Of a DNA stretch of 32,919 nt, positions 26,325 to 32,919 are shown piece after piece; position 1 is the first letter of the stretch, and each line of letters opens with the position of its first letter. The translations under genes were made by a program, and so were the position numbers. The stretch is taken from NCBI GenBank assembly GCA_002529645.1, contig NAEP01000031.1, forward strand, positions 1 through 32,919. The letters are read 5' to 3'. The DNA is from Candidatus Lumbricidiphila eiseniae. Lineage in GTDB: Bacteria; Actinomycetota; Actinomycetes; Actinomycetales; Microbacteriaceae. The notes beneath the pieces are model-generated. The model worked only from the letters and a program-made list of their open reading frames with translations. It made no database searches and had not been told where the DNA came from.

Positions 26325-27092
26325 GTGTTGCTTCTTCTCCCGCCGTCAGAAACGAAACGGGATGGCGGAGGGCAGCGCACACGGTTGCGGCTGGACCGGT
26401 TGAGTTTTCCGGCGCTGACCCCCTCGCGAGAATTAGTGGTGCGTGCTGTGACGGAGCTTGCGGCTGATCGCTCGGCCTCGCTGCGCGCGCTCAAACTCGG
26501 CGAACGTCAGGATGCCGAAATTGAGCGGAACCGCACGCTGTTCTCATCACCGACGATGCCCGCGCTGGATCGGTATACGGGGGTTGTATACGACGCGCTG
26601 GATGCCTCGACTCTTGATTCGACCGCCCGCGCGTTTGCGCGGCAACACGTTGTTGTGCACTCGGCGTTGTTTGGGTTGCTCGGGGCGCTCGATCCGATTC
26701 CCGCATACCGACTCTCTCACGACTCACGGGTGCCCGGACTGCGACTGCGGGATGTCTGGCGCGCTTCGCTTGCGGACACCCTCACGGCACGACAGGGGGT
26801 CATCGTAGACCTGCGCTCGGAGGGATACGCCGATCTCGGTCCTGTGCCCGCGCGCCCGACGAGCGCGTACGTGCGGGTGATCGCGGTGGACGGCACGGGT
26901 CGTCGCCGCGCGCTCGCCCACTTCAACAAGCACAGCAAGGGATGCTTCGTCCGTGCCCTGCTGCTTGACCGCCCACGGATTCGGTCGTTGACGGGTCTGC
27001 TGGACTGGGCGCGCGGGGCAGGGTTCGCGCTTGATCGGGCGGAAGTACCACTGCCCGGCCGAGTGCAGGAGTTGGAACTGAGTGCGGTTTAA
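26325..27092 (+). CDS. yaaA: YaaA-family peroxide stress protein
   Basis: A 255-aa protein of the YaaA/UPF0246 family. It starts with the diagnostic LLLLPPSETK and contains RYTGVVYDALD near 83-93, FGLLGALDPIPAYRL near 115-129 and HFNKHSKGCFVRALL near 201-215. E. coli YaaA lowers free iron and DNA damage under peroxide stress. GTG 26325 follows the atpC stop with no gap, so it is likely translated by coupling and transcribed with the ATP synthase genes; TTG 26328 is the alternative. It converges on an SDR gene. Confidence 0.9.
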   Translation: MLLLLPPSETKRDGGGQRTRLRLDRLSFPALTPSRELVVRAVTELAADRSASLRALKLGERQDAEIERNRTLFSSPTMPALDRYTGVVYDALDASTLDSTARAFARQHVVVHSALFGLLGALDPIPAYRLSHDSRVPGLRLRDVWRASLADTLTARQGVIVDLRSEGYADLGPVPARPTSAYVRVIAVDGTGRRRALAHFNKHSKGCFVRALLLDRPRIRSLTGLLDWARGAGFALDRAEVPLPGRVQELELSAV

Positions 27093-27135
27093 CCGGGTGC
27101 TTTGTTGCGGGGGTATGCACTTTTCCGGTGCCTGC

Positions 27136-27224
27136 CGGTGCCCGCGTGCCCGCGAACGACCGTTCAGTCCGCACTGGCGGCCTGGATTCACTAGGACGGA
27201 GCCCGCGTGTTCGCGAACGAGCGT
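27136..27224. repeat. Direct-repeat pair, 61-bp pitch (locus 7), between convergent genes
   Basis: Copies at 27136-27163 and 27197-27224 agree at 24 of 28 positions and enclose 33 unique bases. The second copy ends at the stop codon of the minus-strand SDR gene. The region 27093-27223 shows no convincing terminator hairpin with a T-tract, apart from the palindrome GTTCGCGAAC in the second copy. Confidence 0.7.
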
Positions 27225-28015
27225 CAGAGATCTGTGGTGACTTCCCTGTGTCCTACCGACCCATTCAGGGTGAGCCCGCCGTCAACAAAGATCACCTGGC
27301 CCGTCACGTAGCGCATACTGTGTGACGAGAATGCGACGATCGCGTCGGCGATGTCGTCGCTGCCCGCGATACGGTGAAGCGGGATTCTGCTTCTGTATGT
27401 TTCACGTACCTCTTCGGTCCAGCTTTCATCGTTCAGCGGTGTGTCAGTCGCGCCGGGGGCAAGGGTGTTGACCGTCACACCGCTTGGCCCAAGCTCGACT
27501 GCCAGTGCCCGGGTCAGACTCGAGATGGCACCTTTGGCACTCACGTAGACAGTCATATCTGTTGGTGGTAAAACCTCTACGGCAGATCCAACATTGATGA
27601 TCTGTCCGTGCTGCGCGGGAACCATGAACCGCGCTGCGGCGCGCGCGCCGCGAACATAGCCGAGAAAATTCGAGTTGAGTATCCGATCCCATTCCTCGTC
27701 CGTGGTGTCGAGGAACGGTTTTACGAATAATTGGGCAGCATTGTTCACCCACGTGTCGATGCCACCCCACTTGCCGGCCGCTGTCGTCGCGAGCCGGTCG
27801 ATATCGGCCGTGCTGGACACGTTTCCCACATGAATTAACGGCTCTCCACCCGCGGTTCGAATAGCGGCTTCAATGTCGGTGGTTACCCGGGGGTTTTTGT
27901 TCCGATGTAGACCGGCAACTCGTGCTCCCTGACGGGCAAAGGCGAGTGCAGTTGCTCGCCCGATACCTCGGGAAATTCCGGTGATCACTACTCGTTGGGA
28001 CTCGGGGTTACCCAT
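27224..28015 (-). CDS. Short-chain dehydrogenase/reductase
   Basis: A 263-aa classical SDR. The cofactor motif TGISRGIG is at 12-19, NNAA at 91-94, and catalytic Ser144, Tyr157 and Lys161 are present; VTGQVIFVDGG is near the C terminus. The start is ATG 28015 with AAAGGAGAG about 7 nt upstream; the longer frame from 28207 crosses the divergent promoter. It is divergent from a Gfo/Idh oxidoreductase gene, so the pair may act on one sugar or inositol-type substrate, but neither substrate can be read. Confidence 0.9.
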   Translation of the reverse strand: MGNPESQRVVITGISRGIGRATALAFARQGARVAGLHRNKNPRVTTDIEAAIRTAGGEPLIHVGNVSSTADIDRLATTAAGKWGGIDTWVNNAAQLFVKPFLDTTDEEWDRILNSNFLGYVRGARAAARFMVPAQHGQIINVGSAVEVLPPTDMTVYVSAKGAISSLTRALAVELGPSGVTVNTLAPGATDTPLNDESWTEEVRETYRSRIPLHRIAGSDDIADAIVAFSSHSMRYVTGQVIFVDGGLTLNGSVGHREVTTDL

Positions 28016-28071
28016 AGCGTTCTCTCCTTTGATGCGCTGAACCGACCGGTGTGATTCACTGCTGCGTGGGC

Positions 28072-28077
28072 AGTCTA
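28072..28077 (-). promoter_or_regulatory. -10-like element upstream of the SDR gene
   Basis: On the minus strand TAGACT at 28072-28077 is a plausible actinobacterial -10, about 55 nt before the SDR start. No good -35 is visible at the expected distance. Confidence 0.35.
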
Positions 28078-28106
28078 ACCCCGGTGACCCCACGCTGCGG
28101 TGATTA

Positions 28107-28139
28107 GATGTTGACATCGCGTCTATCCGTTTATACGCT
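28107..28139 (+). promoter_or_regulatory. Promoter with overlapping palindrome, Gfo/Idh gene
   Basis: Consensus TTGACA (28111-28116), a 17-bp spacer and TACGCT (28134-28139) form the promoter; the leader is about 145 nt. A 12-bp palindrome GATGTTGACATC (28107-28118) covers the -35 box and would be a natural operator for a repressor. No cognate regulator gene is in the immediate neighbourhood. Confidence 0.55.
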
Positions 28140-28289
28140 CGAGGTGGCCCTTGCGACACAATGGAGTTGAAACCGATGTCACTGAAGATATTTGTGGCGA
28201 TCAACATCGAAGGTTATGGGTCGCACGACACTGTTATGAGATCATGTGCACGATGCAAGTCTGCGTGCGTGTAACCGAAGAGGAGAACC

Positions 28290-29390
28290 ATGTCCCGTCC
28301 GAGCGTGAAGATTGGAATTGTTGGATCGCAGTTTGAAGCTGATATTCATGCTGCATCGATCGCACAGGGTCAGTACGGTGAGGTTGTTGCCGTGGCGTCA
28401 CCGACGCCGGGCAATGCCGCGCGACTCGCACACGAGTACGGGATTCCCAAGGTGTTCACTGACTACCATGAGATGCTCAAAGATCCAGAAATCCAGATGG
28501 TGACTATCACCGCGCCCAACAAGTTTCACCGCGACATTGCGGTTGCGGTGGCAGAGGCAGGAAAGCATGTTGTAGTAGAAAAGCCAATGGCGATGACACT
28601 CGCTGAGTGCGATGAGATGATTGCCGCTGCCGAGCGTAACGGTGTCTTCCTCTTCTACGCGGAAGAACTGTTTTTCACCCCCAAATATGTCAAAGCCAAA
28701 GAGATGGCAGATCAGGGAGCGTTCGGTCGGGTCTATCTGGTGAAACAATCGGAAATGCACTCCGGCCCCCACGCAGACTGGTTCTGGGATGTGAACCGTT
28801 CCGGTGGTGGGGCGCTGATGGATCTGGGATGTCACGGACTGTCATTTTGTCACTGGTTCCTTGGTCGGCCAGAACCGGTGGCGATCACCGCTCACATGGG
28901 AACCTACGTTCATCAGACCCGAACACAGGGCGAGGATCATTCATTTGTCGTTGTCGAATTTGCAAACGGCGCTATTGGTCAGGTTGAAGATAGCTGGGGG
29001 CGCCTGGGAGGTATGGACGATCGGATTGAGGTTTACGGTGATGCCGGACTCACCCTGGCTAATCTCCACATGGGAAATGCACTGCCGACATACTCCGAGC
29101 GAGGATTCACTTATGCCGTCGAAAAGGCGTCAACAACGGTGGGATGGTCCTACCCTGTTTTCGAAGAACTGTGGAACTACGGTTTCCCGCAGGAGATGGA
29201 TCACTTCTGTAAGTGTGTTCTCGGTCTCGCCGAACCAGACGCTACCGGGGTAGACGGTCGCCTCGCGCTGCAGCTCATACTTGCCGGTTATGAGTCAGCC
29301 GGAACCGGACGACGAGTTGCGCTCCCCTTCGATCCACCACCCCACCTCGAGCGCCCTGTTGACCTGTGGCTAAACCAGCGTGGCTACTAA
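28290..29390 (+). CDS. Gfo/Idh/MocA-family oxidoreductase
   Basis: A 366-aa NAD(P)-dependent sugar/inositol-type oxidoreductase. The Rossmann start is IGIVGS at 8-13, the conserved VVEKPMA has EKP at 97-99, and the C-terminal alpha/beta domain carries GGGALMDLGCHGLSF with Asp178 and His182, the usual catalytic pair. AGGAGAA lies just before ATG 28290. Family members oxidise or reduce cyclitols, sugars and aminosugars; the specific substrate is not evident. It is followed by transposase remnants. Confidence 0.92.
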   Translation: MSRPSVKIGIVGSQFEADIHAASIAQGQYGEVVAVASPTPGNAARLAHEYGIPKVFTDYHEMLKDPEIQMVTITAPNKFHRDIAVAVAEAGKHVVVEKPMAMTLAECDEMIAAAERNGVFLFYAEELFFTPKYVKAKEMADQGAFGRVYLVKQSEMHSGPHADWFWDVNRSGGGALMDLGCHGLSFCHWFLGRPEPVAITAHMGTYVHQTRTQGEDHSFVVVEFANGAIGQVEDSWGRLGGMDDRIEVYGDAGLTLANLHMGNALPTYSERGFTYAVEKASTTVGWSYPVFEELWNYGFPQEMDHFCKCVLGLAEPDATGVDGRLALQLILAGYESAGTGRRVALPFDPPPHLERPVDLWLNQRGY

Positions 29391-29480
29391 GAGCTCGCGC
29401 GAATAGGTGGCGGTGTGGGGCGGGTGCGAGGTCTATTAGCCACGGATGTGTGAAGATTTCGTGCGTCAACTGGAGTCATC
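29391..29480. other. Short gap between Gfo/Idh gene and IS5-type remnant
   Basis: 90 bp without a gene. It probably contains the former left end of the IS5-type element; no matching inverted repeat or target duplication could be recognised. Confidence 0.3.
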
Positions 29481-29990
29481 GTGCCCGCTGTTTCGTCATC
29501 GCTTATTGATCCGGACTGGGAGCAGTTCCAGGCGTTGATTCCGTCGACGGTGGATGAGTATCCGTTGGGTTGTCATCGTTCGCGGGTGTCGGATCGTGTT
29601 GTATTCAACAGGCTTGTGCAGGTGCTTGTGTGTGGTATCGCCTACGTCGAGATCGCTGACAGCGGCTGCCCGGTGACCATGATCCAAACTCGCCGTGACG
29701 AGTGGATCGCGGCGGGGATCTTCACCGAGCTGGAGCAAATTTGCCCGGACGCCGACTATGACAGCGGCAAGACCCGAGACCTGCCAGACACCCTCGGCTG
29801 CGACGGTGTCATCAGTGCGCGAGGCATCCCGCTACAGGCCGGAGCCAGACGGGTCATCGAACGCACCAACTCCTGACACAACCACGGACTCAAGAAATTC
29901 GCGATCTGCACCGAAGTCCGCAGCCACGTGATCAGCGCATTCATTGCCCTCGCCAACGCGATCATCATTCGATGCCTCATAATCACTCCC
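29481..29990 (+). pseudogene. IS5-family transposase remnant (internal deletion and nonsense codon)
   Basis: The frame begins like an actinobacterial IS5-group transposase (LIDPDWEQFQALIPS, RVSDRVVFNRLVQVLVCGI), then jumps after ELEQICPD to the C-terminal catalytic part DADYDSGKTRDL and GARRVIERTNS. The segment carrying the first catalytic aspartate, roughly 75-80 residues, is missing. A TGA at 29874-29876 then replaces the tryptophan codon expected after TNS, and the frame continues with recognisable C-terminal sequence (HNHGLKKFAICTEVRSHV) to about 29980. It therefore cannot make an active transposase. Confidence 0.75.
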
Positions 29991-30580
29991 CGTGTTCAAG
30001 TCTGAAGTGGCAGCACTGTGGTGGTGTGATTGTGTGTGGTGTTGGTGGGTTTCTGCCGGTGTTGCCTGGTCGAGGTGTTTTCGGGGTTGGTTGTTGATCT
30101 CGGTGATGATCTCCTGCAGTTCTTCCTCGGTGACGGTTCGGAAGTTGGTGTGTGGGTAGGTAACGTCGGTTCCGAGCGTTGTGGTGTTCGTTAGTTCCTG
30201 TGTTGCCATGCAGTGTAGGGGTCAACGAAGTACGTGTCCATACCCCACTGGACTCTCAGCTGGTAGTGGCGGTACATCTTGAGTCCCGTTGTCCATGGTC
30301 ACAGACAACCGCGCGCAAGGAGGCGGGGCGCTGAAGATCGCGTGCTGTGCTGTGCTCTTGCACCCGGCGCTCAGAGCGTCTGTTTTCCGGGCGATAATGA
30401 ACCGGTCTACTGGTTCCACCTCGGTATGAATCCCCTCACCCACAGTTTTTGCGCTGGATGTACACGGCGGTAAGAAGGGCAAAGAATGAATCCCCTCACC
30501 CACAGTTTTTGCTCCTAGGATGGAGTCTGATTCCCAGTATCCAAACAGGGCATGTCTGATAGCATGGCTTCCTGTCGCTA
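29990..30580 (-). pseudogene. IS30-family transposase remnant (frameshifts and a 60-bp insertion)
   Basis: On the minus strand, three pieces in different frames together read as the catalytic half of an IS30-family transposase: GYWESDSILGAK with the first Asp; VEPVDRFIIARK to SVTMDNGT with the second Asp; MYRHYQLRVQWGMDTYF; then TEEELQEIITEINNQPRKHL with the third acidic residue, and TPAE. At least two frameshifts (near 30271 and 30190) and the missing N terminus make it non-functional. Between GAK and TEVEP the frame carries a 20-codon insertion that duplicates AKTVGEGIH (the 60-bp-pitch repeat at 30426-30512). The 5' side ends near the secreted-protein gene. Confidence 0.75.
30426..30512. 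repeat. Perfect 27-bp direct repeats with a 33-bp spacer (locus 8) inside the IS30 remnant
   Basis: Copies at 30426-30452 and 30486-30512 are identical over 27 bp and enclose 33 unique bases (30453-30485); the pitch is 60. Because the surrounding gene family is recognisable, the extra copy and filler can be identified as an insertion that duplicated 27 bp of target. Confidence 0.95.
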
Positions 30581-30605
30581 CCTTGAAGGTCATTGGAGGG
30601 ACTGC

Positions 30606-31295
30606 GTGCGTGTGAACTTAGCTGGTAAGGCGATCGTGGCAAGCGCGCTCACCCTTGCTTTTGTAGGTGCCCTCGCGGTGTCTGCGCGGGCCGATGAGAC
30701 GGTGATCCCATCCGACGTGCTGGCCAGTCTGAACGCCGGTTTCGACGAACTCAGCGTGGCACCGGAGGTACGGGAGGGCCTTCTGGAGGCCTATGCGAAG
30801 GGTAAAGCGTGGGACAACTCCTCGGGCAGTGAGCCGGTGACGACCAAAAACTACAGAGTCGGCATCACCGAATTCACTCGCAAGGTCTACGCCGACGGCT
30901 CGGTCAGCCTGACTTCGGTGGAGGTGCCGCTCCAGGCCACTACCGGTAGGATCGGGAAGCGGTCCGCTCCCGGTGGATGTACCTACGGTCTCAATGCGGG
31001 TATCGCTACCTGGTCAAACTGCAAAGTCGAGAAGAACAACGGAGTGCTCACAATGTGGTACCGCGCCGGTTACTGGCGTGGGCCCGGTGTCTACGGCACC
31101 TCGATCACGAACACCTGGGACTGGGACATCCAGGCCGCAGGTGTCGCGTGTTCGAAGGACTACCTCGGTAACCCCACCAGCCAGAAGTCGCGACTGCGTG
31201 CATACTGTACTCTGCTCGCCGGAATCGGCTCGGCTTACCCTTATCTTGACCTTGATGTCACGGCGACGACTGCCAGTGTGAACGCGAACTGGTAG
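30606..31295 (+). CDS. Secreted protein of unknown function with four cysteines
   Basis: A 229-aa protein from GTG 30606, chosen because GGAGGG lies 5 nt upstream and a clean signal peptide follows (positive n-region, hydrophobic stretch ASALTLAFVGALAV, cleavage predicted after SARA at about residue 26). The mature part is polar at first, then rich in Trp, Tyr and Gly (TMWYRAGYWRGPGVYG, NTWDWDI). Exactly four cysteines occur in the second half (GGCTYG, SNCKV, VACSKD, AYCTLL), suggesting two disulfides outside the cell. I recognise no enzymatic motif. Gram-positive secreted beta-rich hypothetical or bacteriocin-like proteins are the nearest impression, but this is weak. A membrane microprotein follows after 18 bp. 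Confidence 0.8.
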   Translation: MRVNLAGKAIVASALTLAFVGALAVSARADETVIPSDVLASLNAGFDELSVAPEVREGLLEAYAKGKAWDNSSGSEPVTTKNYRVGITEFTRKVYADGSVSLTSVEVPLQATTGRIGKRSAPGGCTYGLNAGIATWSNCKVEKNNGVLTMWYRAGYWRGPGVYGTSITNTWDWDIQAAGVACSKDYLGNPTSQKSRLRAYCTLLAGIGSAYPYLDLDVTATTASVNANW

Positions 31296-31313
31296 ATCGA
31301 AAATGGGAGAACC

Positions 31314-31484
31314 ATGAATCCGCTACTGTCACTCCTCGGCCTGCTTATCCTGCTGATCCCGACTCTCTTATCTGTCGCTGTGCTTGTCGTCCTCATTCGT
31401 GGCCTGCGCGGACTTCAGAGTGATTTCGGCGCGCTGCGCACCGAGATCAGACAGAATGCCGGCCAGGACAACACAGGTGTGTAG
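31314..31484 (+). CDS. 56-aa single-pass membrane microprotein
   Basis: A short gene with ATG 31314 and GGGAGA about 4 nt upstream. Residues 3-32 are almost entirely hydrophobic (LLSLLGLLILLIPTLLSVAV and onward), followed by RGLRGLQSDFGALRTEIRQ, an amphipathic charged helix, and a short polar end. The topology is that of a one-helix anchor with a cytoplasmic coiled-coil-like segment. It lies 18 bp after the secreted-protein gene, so the two are probably one operon; it might be an accessory or immunity-type partner, which is speculation. Confidence 0.6.
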   Translation: MNPLLSLLGLLILLIPTLLSVAVLVVLIRGLRGLQSDFGALRTEIRQNAGQDNTGV

Positions 31485-31538
31485 CATCTGGCCCCTGATG
31501 TTGCGCGACACCGCAAGCACCGGGAGGGGTAGGTCGAG
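31485..31538. other. Short gap between microprotein gene and IS630 remnant
   Basis: No gene or clear terminator seen. Confidence 0.3.
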
Positions 31539-31781
31539 CTAGTGTCCCGCGTCTGAGGTTCGGTGTAGTAGTCGTTAGGAATTCGAGGATCTGGGTGGCG
31601 GTTTTGGTCCGGATGAAGGGTTTGGGGTTTTCGTTCCATACTGCGACCTGGTTGCGTGGGTCTTTTTCCAGCGCTTGGATGCTGCGGTGGTCGGAGTGTT
31701 GGAGCAGATCGCGGGTGAGGTCGGTGAGGAGGCATTCGATCTGGTTGATCCACGAAATGTCTCGGTCGCGATTGTGCGGAG
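31539..31781 (-). pseudogene. C-terminal fragment of an IS630-type transposase
   Basis: Minus-strand sequence reads SIQALEKDPRNQVAVWNENPKPFIRTKTATQILEFL, then after a one-base shift RTSDAGH and a TAG stop. The NENPKPF...TKTA..IL...GH pattern is that of the C terminus of IS630-family transposases. Only about 80 residues remain, the catalytic core is missing and the end is frameshifted. It directly abuts the stop codon of the interrupted Gfo/Idh gene, so the element's arrival may have truncated whatever lay there. Confidence 0.6.
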
Positions 31782-32876
31782 TTATTCCGTTGTTTCTGAT
31801 GTTTCTGGGATGAGCGGCCCGATGTGGACGGTAGTCCCGGTCTGCGCGCTTGTGACTGCGGCCTCAACAATTCGGTGACCCGCGAACGAGATCGCCGGGG
31901 TGAGCGGCCCATCGAGTGGGCGCCCAGAGTCCAGGTGCGCAACGAGGTTTGCGAGTGCAGACTCATCGGGAGGTTCTGAGAGATCCGCTGCTATTTTCTA
32001 TATTCCCGCTGCGCTATGAAGTGTGACATGGTCGGTGTAGTCCCAGCTTGCAATGCTCCCGGCAGTGCCTGTCACAACGAAGCCACACCCCGGTTGTGGT
32101 TGTTGGGTCCAGGGGTCGGTGAATGTTCCCCAGCGGGTCTGAAACACCGAAAGCCCGTCGGCGTAGTGCCCTACAGTCACCGACTGTTCGTCGACTCGCA
32201 AACCCGATGGTATGTGCCACGCTGCCGTCACGGCGGTCGGCATCTGGCCCTGTCGTAGCCATGTTGCCAGGGTTGTTCCGTATCCAAGGTAGTCGCGCAT
32301 ACTTCCGCCGCCGGATTCGGGCTGATACCACCAGCTTTCTGCCTTCTCGGACGTGGTGGGAACGACTTCTTTCTTACCGTGGCTGTGGTACAGCGGTCCG
32401 CGGTTTCCGTCGTAGAAATGCACCTGTTCTACTCGCCCGATTGTTCCTTCGCTGACCAGCCGGTAGAGGGTGCGGTGGCTCGGATACCAGGCGAGAGGCC
32501 AGTTTGTTGCCAGTATGACTCCGTGCTGACGCGCCAATGCGAGTAACCGTTCAGCCGCGATCAGTGAGTTTGCCATTGGTTTCTCTATCACCGCATGAAT
32601 TCCAGCGCTCGCGAGCATCTCCACGAGCTCCGGATATTCTGCGGTTGTTGAGCAGACGACCGCGATATCGGCTTGCGATAGAGTAATCAACTCGGCGAGA
32701 TCTGAGGTGTAACGACAGTCCAGACTGAGATCGTTCAGCACAGCCCGCGCGCGTGTTTCGTCACGATCCCACACCCCCACGAGGTCAATCTGTGGATGCA
32801 TCGTGGCCACGGTGAGCTGATCGCCTATGTGCATGTGGTCAAAACCCACTCCGATAAGACGAAACGTCCTCGACAT
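31782..32876 (-). pseudogene. Gfo/Idh/MocA-family oxidoreductase interrupted by an in-frame amber codon
   Basis: The frame starts at ATG 32876 with a Rossmann fold (LIGVGFDHMH) and the EKP motif at residues 98-100, and runs 292 codons to TAG at 31998-32000. The same frame continues past the TAG with clear family sequence (ESALANLVAHLDSGRPLDGP and TPAISFAGHRIVEAAVTSAQ) to TAA at 31782-31784, a total of 364 residues, the usual family length. A single nonsense mutation is the simplest reading; a functional truncated protein, amber readthrough or a sequencing error are alternatives. A C-rich run precedes the gene (32896-32919 on the plus strand is GGTGGTGG-like), and the ribosome-binding site is weak (AAGAGAG). 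Confidence 0.75.
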
Positions 32877-32919
32877 GATGAATTATTCTCTCTTGTGGTG
32901 GGGTGGTGGGGTGGTGGAA

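Noticed and set aside
31415..31966. 183-codon minus-strand open frame
   Set aside because: Runs out of frame across the Gfo/Idh C-terminal coding sequence and the IS630 remnant; those frames carry recognisable homology and this one does not.

Overview
The window looks like a chromosomal piece of a high-GC actinobacterium, most plausibly a member of the Microbacteriaceae. This is inferred from four things: the gene order tsaC - wecA - atpI-like - atpBEFHAGDC, a very short epsilon subunit (86 aa), frequent GTG starts with ATGA/GTGA overlaps, and TAGACT-type -10 elements. No rRNA, tRNA or cas gene was found.

Layout. (1) 1-523: a possible partial minus-strand gene, then a control region with a 61-bp-pitch repeat pair and a promoter. 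(2) 524-12625: one long plus-strand catabolic cluster. It encodes an IclR regulator, a zinc sugar dehydrogenase, a mutarotase-like protein, an enolase-superfamily sugar-acid dehydratase, an ABC sugar importer (lipoprotein and two permeases, no ATPase gene), an SDR dehydrogenase, an FAH-family diketo-acid hydrolase and a 955-aa FAD/Fe-S 2-hydroxyacid dehydrogenase. Together they fit a non-phosphorylative route of the L-fucose or pentose type: sugar to aldonate, 2-keto-3-deoxy acid, 2,4-diketo acid, then pyruvate plus lactate or glycolate, with the hydroxyacid oxidised by the flavoprotein. (3) 12842-16604: an Lrp/AsnC regulator and an aldehyde dehydrogenase on the minus strand, divergent from an APC amino-acid/amine permease. 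The shared intergenic region has clear promoters both ways. (4) 16723-27092: housekeeping block with tsaC (probably leaderless), wecA, an AtpI-like protein, the complete F1Fo ATP synthase operon and yaaA. (5) 27224-32919: an accessory region with an SDR gene divergent from a Gfo/Idh oxidoreductase, remnants of IS5-, IS30- and IS630-type transposases, a secreted four-cysteine protein with a 56-aa membrane microprotein, and a second Gfo/Idh gene interrupted by an in-frame amber codon.

The most unusual signal is a recurring pair of short direct repeats, different in sequence at each locus, whose two copies lie 60 or 61 bp apart. Eight loci were seen (355, 2376, 3455, 6156, 7105, 12633, 27136 and 30426). 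Three pairs are perfect (27, 29 and 30 bp). Most sit at gene ends or gene starts, and one interrupts a recognisable transposase gene in frame. The unit is repeat - unique filler - repeat, not a plain tandem duplication. At 3455-3544 it is exactly 29 bp plus 32 bp, and removing one unit recreates a GTGA stop/start overlap. These look like small insertions with a long target duplication. The pitch equals that of type I-E CRISPR repeat-spacer units, so off-target Cas1-Cas2-like integration is one testable explanation, but nothing in the window proves it.
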